The notes below the pieces were generated by a model. It worked only from the letters and a program-made list of their open reading frames with translations. It was not told the origin of the DNA and ran no database searches. DNA of 64,000 bases from Pratylenchus scribneri (taxonomy: Eukaryota; Nematoda; Chromadorea; Rhabditida; Pratylenchidae), in NCBI GenBank assembly GCA_030063045.1, contig JAQSEB010000110.1:1762501-1826500 (forward strand), given 5' to 3'. A program made the translations under genes and the position numbers. Positions 11,801-23,373 of the stretch are shown piece by piece; within the stretch, counting starts at the first letter, position 1, and each line of letters starts with the position of its first letter.

Positions 11801-14800
11801 CAACAAAACAGAAAAGTTCACAAAAAAAAAATCATACCCACCACACAGATTTGGAAAAAGACGAAGATGATGAAGACAGTTCGGAATGCACACAAATATT
11901 CGTCCCAATGGAATGGAAAAATTGCGAAAAATGCATCGCCTTTGTTGGTAAAATACGTACGGGGTCGATATCTGAAAGACAAAGGGCCGTGCAAATGTGG
12001 GCGTTATCTGAATAGTGCAAATGTGGGAATTTTTGACTTATAACAAATTAAAAACTGGTTTTAGGCCCTAAAACCTTATATCATTTTGTAGATCTCATCA
12101 AGACGCATCGAATGGTATATAATTTATCATGATCAAGTCAAAATTAGAGGGTATTAAACCGTTTAAACCATATTTTCCAGTTTTTTGATTTTAAACTCTA
12201 TAATTTTAACCAAACCAAGACAACTTATATATCATTCGATGCGTCTCGATGAGATCTACAAAATGTGTAAGGTTTGTAGGGTCTAAAACCGGTTTCTGAT
12301 TTATTATAAGTCGAAAACGCTTACATTTGCACTATTCAGATAACGCCCACATTTGCACTATTCAGATATCGACATAGCACCGTAAAATACATACAATTAA
12401 TAATTATTATTAATTTGAAAAAATACAAAAATAGATGATAACTCACCAAATTATTTTTATTTTATTAAATTGTTTTTTTTTTCAGAAATTTTGGTTTTTA
12501 TTTTTAGAATTTATTGGCCGGCAAATTTTTGGCCCCATTTATAAATGCATAACAATGTGCTGTAAAATGCCACGCTCTGCTGATATTAAGTAATTTTGTT
12601 TTTCTTGATATTATGAATTAAACCATTTTTTTGTAATTTGTTTTAATAACCAGTTCATAGCTAATTAGAACTAGTTTTAAGCACAAAACAATTCATTATA
12701 TCATTCGATAGAGCTCTGACCTCTGAACTCTGATTAAGATTAACCGATTACGGTCCTAGTTTGCAATTATTTGAACAAATTAAACTATTTTGAATTAAAC
12801 GGTTTAAAATAGCTTCATATTTTTAATTTTAATTTAAACTAAAAACAATCTAGAAGCTAATAATAAAGTACATCAATTCTCGTCGAGCTGTGAACCTAAT
12901 TATTTATATGTATTTTAGTGAGATCAAATTAACAATAAAAAATAAATAGCAAGCAATTAAATTAATAAATTATTTATTAGTGGAAAAAATTAAATCTCAA
13001 TTTTTATATTAAAATTGAATAATATTATTGGTTATAGCATTTTTTAAATGCTATAAATCCCAGAAAAAAATATCATAATATTTTTGAATTTCTTGGGGTC
13101 GAAATCGAAATAACATATTAATAATTAAATTTAGTATAAATCATTAAATATTATTAAATTAAATTTTTATAGCTCTGGAATTGACATATTGACATTTTTA
13201 AACGAATTGTTTGAACATATCAATAATGCCACCAAATTGGTTAATAATAATTCTGAAGATGGCGAGGAAAACGAATTTGGATGCAATGCCGAAAGTCTTG
13301 GAATTGACTTATCTAATTGTATTCAAAAATTCTCAAATTAATTTTTTAATTAAAAATTAAAAGAAATATTTTTAAAATTATTTTTCAGAAATTAAGAATA
13401 ATTTCAAATATAAATATTCTATTTTAGGCAATCAAAATGCTGCGCAAGAATTGGAATTGTTGGGCAATTTGCTTGCAAAAAAATATGTCACAAATTTGGA
13501 CAAATGGCCAATTGTAAATAACGGGTAATAAAAATTAAGAATATTAGGGCGTATGCGGCACTTTTAACCTGTGGACCAATCGGGGTGAGTGATAGCTCAT
13601 TCGAAAGAGCTCGAAAAACTGAGTCGATCTAGGGGTGGGCGAAGTTCGAAAACCCCCCAGGGTCTGAGATACAGTAACCCAAAGATGAATTTTAATATAA
13701 CCTAAGCCCCTAACCCAAACCTAAACCTAGTCCCTAGCCCCTAAAACCCATCCTGCCCTGACCCTAATCCTAGCCCCTAATCTTAGCCCTAATCATGAAA
13801 ATAAAAATAAAAATGGTCATAACTTCTTCATTTTTGAGTTTTATACGAAACCAATGGCAGATTCGGGCTCCTCTCATCGAGACGCGTCGATTGAGCTATA
13901 ATTCGACCGAAAAAATTTTTCGAGTCTCGACCCATAGGGGGGACCCTTCACTTTTTCAGATTTCGGCATACTGTAACTCAGCCCCTGGGGGGTTTTCGAA
14001 CTTCGCCCACCCCTAGTTCGACTCAGTTTTTCGAGCTCTTTCGAATGAGCTATCACTCACCCCGATCGGTCCACAGGTTAAAAGTACCGCATACGCCCTA
14101 ATAACCAAAATTAAAAATATTTTTAAACTCTTCTAATTATTGATTAAAAAATTTTATACGCCGAATTTTAAAAATTTTAAAAAATCTTAATTAATTGACG
14201 AATTTTGAAAATAAAAATTTTCAATAATTTTCAAAGCATTTTTAGAAAATTTCGATTCAGCTATGGAATTGGAAATGAAATGAAAAAACATCTTCGAATT
14301 GCCTACTCATCAATGGAGCCACCAGAATTATTGTCTGAGGCTTGCTTCAAAGCACCAATTAAATTTAAAACTTTTTGTTTTATTTATTGCTCAGGCAATT
14401 TGACCAAATTTGTTGAAAAGTTGATCGAGGTAAAAAACAATAAAAAAATAATTAAATTTTTAATATTATACAGTATTTTCTTTATGAAAAAGCTGAAACA
14501 ATTATGCCCGAATCCGTTAATATTGAATTATTTGATCAAGAAACTTTAGCAGATTGGCCTCCACCTTGTTTGGCAATTTATGATGAACAATTAGCAGAAA
14601 CTGCTGATGATATTGAGCGAAAAAAGTAGGTCGCATAAATTTTGCTTTATTGCCAATCTAGAGAATGAAATAATTGTAAAATTAGATAAAAATTTCTATA
14701 AATGTGTGTTTCGAGTTTAATTTAAAAAATTTTAAATCATAATATATTGAAAAAAGTGGTCAAATATAGGCAAAATATTGATGAAAATTTTTAAAATAAA

Positions 14801-15158
14801 ATATTATATTTTATCAAAAAAATGTTTGACAAATGGCTAAAAAATTTTCAAAAATTGACGAAATATTGATGACTATTATTGACATAAAATATCCGAATTC
14901 GGGAATAATTACTATATAATAAATTCAAAAATATATTTTTCCAAAATTTTTAGTCAGATTCTGCGTAAAGAAGGCATAACACTGGCTGTGAAATGCGAAA
15001 GGTTATATTCTATTACCCCTAATGCCAAATTCATTTTGCGCAATGAATCGATTAAAAAGGAATTCTTCATGAATATTTGGTTCAGAAGCAAAGATTGGAC
15101 GATAAATCCACAAGCAATTCGTATTTATCAAACAAATCTCAGTGGCTATTTGGATTGA
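8841..15158 (+). CDS. Unrecognised 422-residue protein, ten exons
   Basis: My exon model is 8841-8912, 8965-9102, 9529-9622, 11849-11947, 12508-12589, 13173-13318, 13428-13524, 14246-14429, 14474-14625 and 14954-15158. Every phase fits and the total is 423 codons with stop. The product starts MESIDPNTKLFNLSENKIFY and ends RIYQTNLSGYLD. It has no signal peptide or clear membrane helix. It includes an acidic stretch (LEKDEDDEDSSE, exon 4) and a conserved-looking C-terminal half (HLRIAYSSMEPPELLSEACF; WFRSKDWTINPQAIRIYQ). I do not recognise the family. Intron 3 (2.2 kb) holds nested transposons, intron 4 a palindromic element and intron 7 a TA-flanked MITE. The least certain exons are 4 and 5, supported by phase and splice sites only. 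Confidence 0.7.
10399..11403. mobile_element. Non-autonomous hAT-type element, TAGAGATCGG ends
   Basis: The ends are TAGAGATCGG and CCGATCTCTA, with 8-bp flanks agcccagc (10391-10398) and agcccaac (11404-11411), a 7/8 match. Subterminal arrays of GGGATTACCGAA and ATACCGAAACCGAAA motifs lie at both ends. Eight-bp duplications and short inverted ends are typical of hAT. There is no transposase. It contains a second MITE at 10687-11323. Confidence 0.8.
10687..11323. mobile_element. GTAGTAAAAGA-end MITE, TTGGGA-motif version
   Basis: A 637-bp element with inverted ends GCCGTAGTAAAAGAATCG and its complement (TCTTTTACTACGGC). The subterminal zones are packed with CGTTGGGA / TCCCAACG / CATTGGGA motifs and extra GTAGTAAAAGA copies in both orientations. 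The AT-rich centre (about 10840-11045) includes CGGGCTTTCTTATGAAC and ATATAGAAAGATAGAGCAGA. It shares ends and centre with 27851-28503 but not the motif arrays. No clear target duplication was seen here. Confidence 0.85.
11698..11748. repeat. Perfect hairpin, 15-16 bp arms
   Basis: AATAAGCAAAGTGC is followed by a loop of about 18 nt and GCACTTTGCTTATT. It lies between the outer foldback element and exon 4 of the 422-residue gene. It could be a short solo hairpin insertion or part of the foldback end. Confidence 0.7.
11957..12381. mobile_element. Palindromic element with 9-bp flanking repeat (Mutator-like size)
   Basis: A 425-bp palindrome centred near 12170. The arms share TCGATATCTGAA, GTGCAAATGTGGGCG and TTATCTGAATAGTGC. 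It is flanked by gtaaaatac at 11948-11956 and 12382-12390. Nine-bp duplications with long inverted arms are typical of Mutator-like elements, but the outermost bases pair poorly. The core matches a dispersed palindromic repeat (see 16795, 19265, 25745, 49275, 51140). It inserted 9 bp inside the donor of intron 4. Confidence 0.65.
13544..14101. mobile_element. Foldback MITE with TA target site
   Basis: A 558-bp element with inverted repeats of roughly 140 bp. The ends are TTAGGGCGTATGCGGCACTT and its near complement, and the arms include GAGTGATAGCTCATTCGAAA and GGGTGGGCGAAGTTCGAA. TA dinucleotides flank both ends (13542-13543 and 14102-14103), as for Tc1/mariner-type insertion. The centre has CCCTAACC-like degenerate runs. 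It lies in intron 7 of the 422-residue gene. Confidence 0.88.
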
Positions 15159-15375
15159 TTGAACAGTTCAGAAATTTCGTGGATTATTAATATACCTAAT
15201 TAGGCCCAAAATTGATAAATTTGGAAAAAAAAACTTTAAAATAATTGGATAATATCCCGCAATATCGTCTCTTAACAAAATAAATAAATAATTTTAATTC
15301 TTTTATATCATGAAAAATGATTTTCAAATAAATAATAAATAATTGCAAAAGATTTTTATGAAAATATATTTGCAA

Positions 15376-16650
15376 TTATTCTGCTGAAAAAGCACCACTT
15401 GATAATCCTCCGTAATGCGATGATGCTCGGATTCTTCCGTATCCCTCTTTGCCCCATTCAAGGCCATAGCTATTCTTTATTATGTAATAAGGTCGACCCT
15501 GCTCTGTTCCATAACCAATAACTGTCACGCGATGTCCATACAATTTTTCAGCATCTCCAAGTCCTTCCGTTTCATAAATATCCCATTTTCCCTTCCATCC
15601 ATCAAAAAAATCTGAATCAGCATAAACACCTGAAATTTAAAAATTAATTTTTGCATTAAATTTTTTAAAAGCTAACCGATTGAAACAGGAAGTTTCTGAT
15701 AAAATATGTGTTTGGCCAATTCTTCGGGGTCATCGCGGACATGAACACGCCCAGCAATTTTGAATCCTGGGACATTTTTGAATTTGATAGCATCAAAATG
15801 ATTATCCCCAATCCTCTCAAATTTGGCGTTGAACTTGGGTCCTTTGTAAGGAAATAGATGATCTTCGATTATTTCATTATTTGCTGCATATCTTAATAAA
15901 CATAATAAATTATTTGTGAAGATTTGATTTTGATGCTGATTTATTAGATATCAAAAATTATTTTATATGTATGAAAAATAATATATTTGGTAAAATGTTT
16001 TTATCTTATTTTAAAATTTGATATATATTTTTGTGAAAAATACAATGTGATTCTATATTTTATTTTTCAGAAAAATTATTAAAAAAGGAAAATTAAAACC
16101 TAGTTTAATTTTTCAATGATGATGAAACTTACTGTAAATATAGAACAATTGAAGCCATTGTATATGTCCGATCGTATTTTGGTCCAGAAATTAATTGTTG
16201 GATGGAAAGGTTTCTCGCCGGCCGTCCATATTGTTTTGATTCCGCTGATTGGATCAGCTCGATACAAGACATTGCCACGCATGTTTCGCTGTCATCTTAG
16301 AAAATAGCAAATAAAAGTGATGTAAAATTAGATGCTTAAAACTTCTACATTTTAGCCTATTTTATGAATTCTAGCAAAAAAAATTTTTAAAAAATTCACT
16401 TATTTATAAGGATTTAAATTCCATGTAAAGAAATTTTAAAAACAATAAAGACATAAAATGGCCTAAAGCTTTTTCGAATTGATTGTTTTCTTGTCGAAAT
16501 ATGGCCTAAAAACGACCAAGATATTCAATTGGCCTGTTTATTTTGCCATTTTTTACTAAATTTTGAAAAATAATAATAAACCTTTTCCTGGTTTTTGATT
16601 GCGCACTAAATCGGAAATTCGGCCACGGCAATGAGTTCGCAAATCAAATT
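15376..16650 (-). CDS. Papain-family (C1A) cysteine protease, divergent, 5' exons not found
   Basis: Four exons in consistent phase: 16582-16650, 16133-16295, 15677-15891 and 15376-15629, together about 233 codons. The product begins at the mature-enzyme start (FDLRTHCRGRISDLVRNQKP). The catalytic Cys is in SETCVAMS, His in YGHRVTVIGYG and Asn in IIKNSYGLEWGKEGYGRI. Two near-invariant tryptophans are replaced: CWA becomes CVA and NSWG becomes NSYG. The end is GLSSGAFSAE. It would cut proteins in lysosomes or outside the cell. Signal peptide and propeptide exons should lie upstream (above 16650) but I could not identify them, so this may be a 5'-truncated copy. Confidence 0.85.
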
Positions 16651-16794
16651 CTGAAAAGTGTACCAATACAAATTAATACAAAATTTAAAAAAAAACCCTG
16701 TGAGAAATCAAAGTTTTTAGCCATTATTTTGTCGAATATTTGATAATAAAATCAGTAGCAATAAAAATATATATTGAATTAAAATGGATTTACT

Positions 16795-17040
16795 TATAAT
16801 GGTTTAGTATTTATCCAAGATCCTCAAACTCTATACCCAATCGATAAATCTGATCAAGGCGCATCGAATGGTATATAATTTGTCATAGTTTGGTCAAAAA
16901 TTAAATTTGTTAAACCGTTTTTATTTGTTTTCGGTTCAATTACAAATAAGTTAAACTTAAGCCAAATCATTATCAAACAATGCGTCTCGTCGACATCTAT
17001 CGAATGGATATAAGGTTTTGAGTCTAATAAGACAAATCAT
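16795..17040. repeat. Dispersed palindromic repeat copy
   Basis: Contains GCGCATCGAATGGTATATAA, a TTTGGTCAAAA segment, GTTAAACCG, and an inverted second half with AATGCGTCTCGTCGAC and ATCGAATGGATATAAGG. It belongs to the same family as 12046-12300. Confidence 0.7.
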
Positions 17041-18867
17041 TAAACCACTATATTTTTTTTCGGCAATTTCAGTAGTCTTTCTGCAAATTAAATAGTATCC
17101 GTTTACAATTTAAAAGAGGGAAAATAATGTTTTATAAACGAATAAATGCATATAGATAACACAGATCTATTTATAGAATTCATCCATATAAAAAAGGAAT
17201 TTATTTATTCCATCAAATTCGCCTTTCGCAAAGGCCCATCCCATTTTCCATTCCCATTTCTTCGCAGGTGCGAGGTGCCAACCGGGCAATGTTTTTCCAT
17301 TCATAAGGACAAAGGAAACATCGTTTTTCCTTTGTTGTACGCTCTTCCCTATGGCCTTTCCTATGGCCTTTGCCTTTCTCACAGACCCGTCCACACTCCA
17401 CAATCAATTTTTTAAATGGTTTTTAAGATTTGTTGGTAGCATATATGGCGGATCTCCCATATCAATTTCAAGAATGACAATGAATGGAATATTATTTTCA
17501 AATTTCCTTAAAAGTATTTTAAATTTTTAGCCAAATCTTAAGCCTTTGACATTGAATGGATAATAAAAATAAATACATCGAAGTGAATGAAGTCCGCCCT
17601 AAGCAACCATCAAATCATCCTATTAAAAGTCAAAAACGGGCCAGAGAAAACGATTAAAATTTCATAGTTTTTCCAGACAATATAATAAGAGTCGATTTGG
17701 TGATACAACTTTTCTTCACTTTTAAGTAAATCATTTGTCCATCGCTTCGCTCTCCATTAAAATAAACAGAATTACAAAAAATGGTTTGTTGGATGCGAAG
17801 AACAAACAAATAGCTTGTAAATTTCTCTCAACTTTTATGGCCAAATGATCGATTGGATTCGCATTCGCACAATGTTGCCAATGATAGCCGCATTTGGGCC
17901 CACTGCCTCTAGCTTCCATCCTTTCTTATTAGGTAGACCTGCATTCCACTTTCGATGAACTTTGATTCATTCGAATTCTTTGCTTTTAACAAACAACTTG
18001 TCATTAAAAAGAGATAATCCCAATTTTATGATTGGTAAAAATGGAAATATTAAATTATTAAAATGAAAAGAATAAGAATTAAATTCGATTTCAAATCTTC
18101 ATTTTATATTTATTTTTTTAAAAATTAATTATCCTTAATTTGCTTAAAAGAGAAATGCGTCTGAAATTTTGGATCAAGAAATTGAATTGTTTTGATTATT
18201 TTTGTTTTTGATGATTCATTGTTATGGCTGAATTATTTCAAATTTTTTGACTTCTTTGACATTCACCCATTCACTAATTCTTCAATATTTATATTTACGT
18301 TGCCTAGAATATTTACAATAAATCTGATAATATATTATGCTATAAAATTATGGGAAAAATTTAAATCCATAGATTTAAATTTTTCTCTATTTTGAATTCA
18401 CTAGCATGGAATCACTTTGCATTTAATTGATATTTTTATTGCCATTAAAATATAATTAAATTTAAAATATCTTAAAAATATGGGGTATAAAAATTAATGA
18501 ATTGATGATATGTAAATTAATTTAATTTTTTGAAATGATTACAATAAATTTGAAAATTTTTAAAAGAAAATCATTATCATCCATATAAAGCCATTCCATT
18601 TTCATCTTGAAATGCAGAAGAAATTTTATATTTAAAGTTCGAAAATTTATTTCATTATTAGCTCAAATTTATATAAATGTTTACATGTTCTAAAGATGAT
18701 TTAAAACATTAAAATTTAAAAATATTATACATATAATTGTAAATTGTAATTAAAAAACAAATAAATAATCATAAAAAAGATGTAACGATTGGAAATTATT
18801 TATTTATAAGATTTAATTCTATAAAATTCGAATATAAATGCTTTCAATATGAATCATGTTAATGAAT
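17041..18867. other. Region without a confident gene
   Basis: AT-rich, with short open frames. The minus-strand frame 17167-17403 (includes DVSFVLMNGKTLPGWHLAP) looks somewhat protein-like. I could not connect it by splice phase to either neighbouring gene and recognise no domain. The region may hold upstream exons of the cysteine protease or only regulatory DNA. Confidence 0.35.
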
Positions 18868-21800
18868 TTAGCATTGAACTTGGCCGCCACTTTCTTTTCG
18901 AATCCATGGACAATAGAATGCAATTGACGTGAAAATGTCTGCAAAATTCGAACAAATTTTTTTATTATAGAATTTAGAATTTTTCAATACCAGGCAATCT
19001 TTCCGGCACTCGTTCCTCTTCATGGCATTCCCCATAGCTGGCCACTCCAATTTGGTGCCATCTACCACTGCGTTTCACCATCAATGGACCACCGCTGTCG
19101 CCCTAAAAATTTTAATTTTAAATATTTAAAATATTTTAATGGGAATTCAATCTGCTAAAAAACAATACTTAAAATGCCATAAAAAGGAAATTTGTCTAAA
19201 AAATACTGAAATTGTTTTAAAAATGAAATTTACCTAAAAAGTATTGAAATAGTCGAATTGTTCTAATAGTTCAGTGTCAGTGGTCAAAATCCATTAATTT
19301 TATTCTCAATCTATAGAACTCATCAAATCGTATCATTTGATTATATTTTGGATTTGGTTTAAAACCATTTCTAACTAAGTTTTGAACCATTAAACCAAAA
19401 TGGGTTTAAACCGTTTAATACCATTTAATTTTGACCAAACCATTAGCAATTATATACCATTCAATGCGGCTTGACCAGCTCTATCCAATTGGATATATTT
19501 GATTTGTGAATGTAGGACAAACCATTTAAACAATTATAATTATTTTTGGATTATTTATTCTTTTTTGGGCAATTTTTAAATTATTAGTTTAAATAATTTA
19601 TTAGGAAAATTAAATATAAATAAAATTTATAATTTATTTACATGTTGTGGATTAGCATCCCATCCTTTTGTGCAAATTTCTTTTCCTGGCGTGAATGGAT
19701 GAGTGCCTTTGGCAAGAACAAATTTCTTTGGATCCATCAAAATTTGGACATGGCCTTGGTGGAGTAAATTAGTTCTCGCTGGGTGGACTTGGCCAATTGG
19801 CTGGGCACATTCGCCCGGTTGATTGTCTGATAAGAATTTTTAAAAAATTATATTTAAAAATAATATTCAAAATTCTATTAATTGAAAAAATTTACAAATA
19901 AATTTTAAAAATGCCAATACCAATAATAGAGTCGAAGAAATAAAATTTAGGTTGGATTTAAAATATTTATTTATTTATTTAGGAAATTAGCTAAATTAAC
20001 AAGAAAATATTTTCGGTTATTGTTTAATAAAAATTATATTAGCTGCTATTTTTATTATTATTTTATTTTATTTCCCTGTCAGTAAAATCAATTCAAAATT
20101 CATTCATAATTTAATTAATTAAAGAATTGAAATAATGTTGCCCCATTTTTGAAAAAAAATCAAAACTAATTTTTTTCCTTTATTTTATACCTTTCTAAAT
20201 CAAAAAATTATTCTTAAAATTCTTCCAAATTTTAATTAATTATAATTCGCCTTTTTTGCAAAAAAATCAAAAGTAATTATTTTTTTCTCATCTTTTGCCT
20301 TAAAGAAAAATCATTCTCAAAATTCTTTTATAAGTAATTCAATGTCATAAAAATTTGCTTGGCTTACTTTTAATCCATCCCCAGCCGGCCACCACTGCCA
20401 ATTCTCGATCATTCAACGTCACGCTTGAATTCAAGCAAATTGGATGGATTCGTCCATTCCCGATGATGGGCAATGGAAAGGCCAACTTAAAAAAGATGGA
20501 TTTAATTCCAAAAAAAAAAGAATTTTATATTAAAATAATTTTAATTTAGGAAAAAATTTTCTTAAAAGTAATTTGGAATAATAAGCAAAGAATTTTTCAT
20601 TATATATTAATCAAACAAAAGTTGCCAATGCCAAAATTTAACATGGATCTCTGGTATTTGCTTATTAAATGACCAAATATGAATGAAATAAGTCAATTCT
20701 TGTTTTAACATCTAAAATTAGCATAGAAAATATTTTTGGAATTTTTATTTGAAAAATTGAAATATTTTTGAATATTTAAATTTTTATTTGAAAATTTATT
20801 TTTTTGAAAATTTGAAAATTTTTTTCAGAAAATTTTAAAATATTTTGAAAATTCAAATTTTTATTTTTGAAAATTTTTCTTCTAAATTTTGGCACATTTT
20901 TTTACTCGCCTCAATCAGTCCAATATCATTTGGACCACCGTTCAAATCGAAAATATAATCCGGATGAATTGCCAGCCGTCGTGCCGGAATTGCCAATACC
21001 TCGCGGGCATTCAAATAGTCCGCAGAGCCAAGGCGCACTTCAATTTCGCTTGGCTTCCGTCCATGAATGCAATGAGCTGCTGTCAATACAAATTGGGCAC
21101 TAATGAGGGTGCTGGTGCAAAAACATGATGGCAATAAGGGCAATTGGCCTCCGAAAGAAGGAGAAGTAAGGCAAATGGCACCGGTCCAAGGATAGAAGCC
21201 CAAGTGACCCTTTAAATGTCAAAATTGGGCGGAAATAAATTTAGAAAAAAAATTGGCTTGAATTTTTAGCTGCCCAAATTCGATTAGAAATTCTCAATTT
21301 TTTTTCAATTTTATGAATGAACTCGAAATTTATAATCTAATTAATTTAAGGATAAAATTATTAAGAGGTCGTTCCTTAAATTATTATTGTATATATTTTT
21401 AAATACACAATAAATTCTTTTAATTATTCGGTAATATTTTGCGCGGAGTATTAATGTCATTTTTATTTATTAATAACTTAATCAAGTACAAAATCAATTT
21501 TGTTAATTTTGTATCAAATTAATAGACAGACACTTGAATATCTAATGATATTAATTTTATTTAGATTTGTAATGTAATGATTTAATTTTAGCTAAAAATC
21601 ATTGAAAATTTCGCTAATCATAGTAGTGGATATTTTAATTGATTCTTTATGCATAACTTCATCAAATTTGAACCAATTTAATTAATTTTAATATAATTAT
21701 ATAAACAAAAAACTGTTCTTTAATTTGATACTAAAAATATCAATATTGGTTCATTACTTGAATAGTTTATTTTAAAAAGGGACCAATTTGTTCTTGCCTT

Positions 21801-22089
21801 AAATATGAAGCTTATGGCTTATCCCATTTTTGTGCCATTGTCCATCCATAATAAAATATAAAAATAAAAGGAATTTAAATGAATCTATTTTTAACCATTT
21901 TATAAATATTTTTTTAATTATTTAAAACTTTAAAAATTAAAAAAAAATTTTTTTTCATACCTGCGGCGTATTTTCCACTTTGTCCACATTTTCAGGTGCA
22001 AATCCACAATTTGTTGTGAATGTTAAGTAAATGGCAATTGAATTTGTAAAAATTACAGAAAATAATATTTTGGTTGAAGAGAAATACAT
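18868..22089 (-). CDS. Secreted trypsin-family (S1) serine protease
   Basis: Six exons in full phase: 21961-22089, 20910-21209, 20368-20485, 19642-19826, 18991-19102 and 18868-18938, giving 304 residues. A signal peptide (MYFSSTKILFSVIFTNSIAI) is followed by a short lead. The catalytic triad is His89 (LTAAHC), Asp138 (NDIGL) and Ser247 (GDSGGPL). Late motifs VVAGWGW and FTSIAFYCPWI fit the family. Oddities: no IVGG-type activation site is visible before FYPW. The segment before GDSGGP reads GWDANPQH, so the usual Asp189 and Cys191 positions are Asn and Gln. Specificity is therefore uncertain and zymogen activation may differ. Intron 2 starts with GC (GAG then GCGAGT); homology across the join (DIGLIE/LAFPLPI) supports that splice. 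Confidence 0.93.
19265..19535. repeat. Dispersed palindromic repeat copy
   Basis: Lies in an intron of the trypsin-like gene. Contains GGTTTAAACCGTTTAATACC, TTTGACCAAACC, ATTATATACCATTCAATGCG and a GACCAGCTCTATCCAATTGG segment. It resembles 49275-49530 in the same orientation and 51140-51395 inverted. Confidence 0.7.
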
Positions 22090-22329
22090 TTTTGGAAAAT
22101 TTTTGTGGAAATGTGATTGAACAAAAGAAATGTGATTTGCGGCGAATTTGGCAAAGAAAATTGAATGAAAAGTCCGATTGATTGTTGATGACTAATTTAG
22201 GCCAAAAATTAAATGCTTTTTTTTTTCTTTTTTTGTTAGAAATGTTAATACTATAAAAGAGGAAAAGGAGTTAAATATTATTTTGGAATTGAAACAGGCA
22301 GATTTTATAATAAAAAAATTAAGAATAGA

Positions 22330-23130
22330 AACAGGTTTGAATAAATTTTTAATTTTGTCCACGATCAATTTTAATTATTATTAATTTTAAATTTATTAAA
22401 TTTTATAATTATTTTATACCTCTGCTGATTGCGATGAATATGAATTGATTATACATAATTAGGATTATTTGATTGGAAATTGCAAAAATTATATTACCAA
22501 AAAATTTTCATAATAGATCAAATTGTTTGAATAAATTTTTAATTTTGTTAACGGAATCAATTTTAAATAATTATTAATTTTAAATTTATTAAATTTATTA
22601 TTATTTTATAATTTATACTTCTGATTGGGATCAGGGATCCCATAAAACCGGGGATTTTCCCGGTTTTGGGGGTCCTGCCCAGGTTTTTTCCGGGTTTTTG
22701 TTTTTGCCAGATATTTACCAGGTTTTTCATAAATTCCCAGGATATAGCAGGATTTTTATATTTTACTTAAAAATGATCAAAATTTTTCGCTGCGCGGCCA
22801 TTTTTGGTCTAAATTTTTCTCCAGTAGCGTAGAAATTTTAATTTATTCTGTGTTTATTTCTCAATCAGCAGAATACACAAATAAGTCAGATTACAAGTTA
22901 AATATGAAAAATAAAAATTTTTAAAAGCTTTTTCCTTGTTTTTTACACGTTTTTAGACATGCCTGGTTTTTACCCGGTTTTTGAAAAAATTTTCCCGGTT
23001 TTTGCCCGGTTTTTTGATGGGTTTGCCAGGTTTTTGGGTTTTGGAGATGGGATCCCTGATTGGGATGAATATGAATGGATTATACAAAATTGATAGCTTT
23101 TGGAAATTGCAAAAATTATGATCAAAAAGC
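22330..23130. repeat. Local tandem duplication (~190 bp), second copy interrupted
   Basis: Copy 1 (about 22336-22525) and copy 2 (about 22526-22631 plus 23059-23130) share TAAATTTTTAATTTTGT, TTAATTTTAAATTTATTAAA and GATGAATATGAA segments. The element 22632-23058 sits inside copy 2, so copy 1 serves as an empty-site reference. Confidence 0.8.
22632..23058. mobile_element. Non-autonomous hAT-type element, CAGGGATCCCAT ends
   Basis: A 427-bp element with inverted ends CAGGGATCCCAT / ATGGGATCCCTG and perfect 8-bp target duplication attgggat (22624-22631 and 23059-23066). The ends carry arrays of CCCGGTTTT / GGTTTTTGCC motifs, all in one orientation. It has no coding capacity. Confidence 0.93.
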
Positions 23131-23373
23131 GATATAATAGGCCAAATATTTTTAGTTTTAAAACTATAAACATTTTGCTTAATTTAAAAAATGGGACAGA
23201 TAAATTTGATTAATTAAAAACATAAAGCAAATTATTGTTATAAATGAATTTATTATTTTGCATTGGTATAAAAATTGTGCAAACTTTATATTATTTACAT
23301 CACCAAAATATTAATTGAATTAAAAAAAATTAATTTATTCCAATCATTGTTTCCATTCTCAAGGAATTCCATT

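Noticed and set aside
17167..17403. Minus frame with NDVSFVLMNGKTLPGWHLAP as an exon of the cysteine protease
   Set aside because: Does not resemble a papain propeptide, and no matching splice phase was found.
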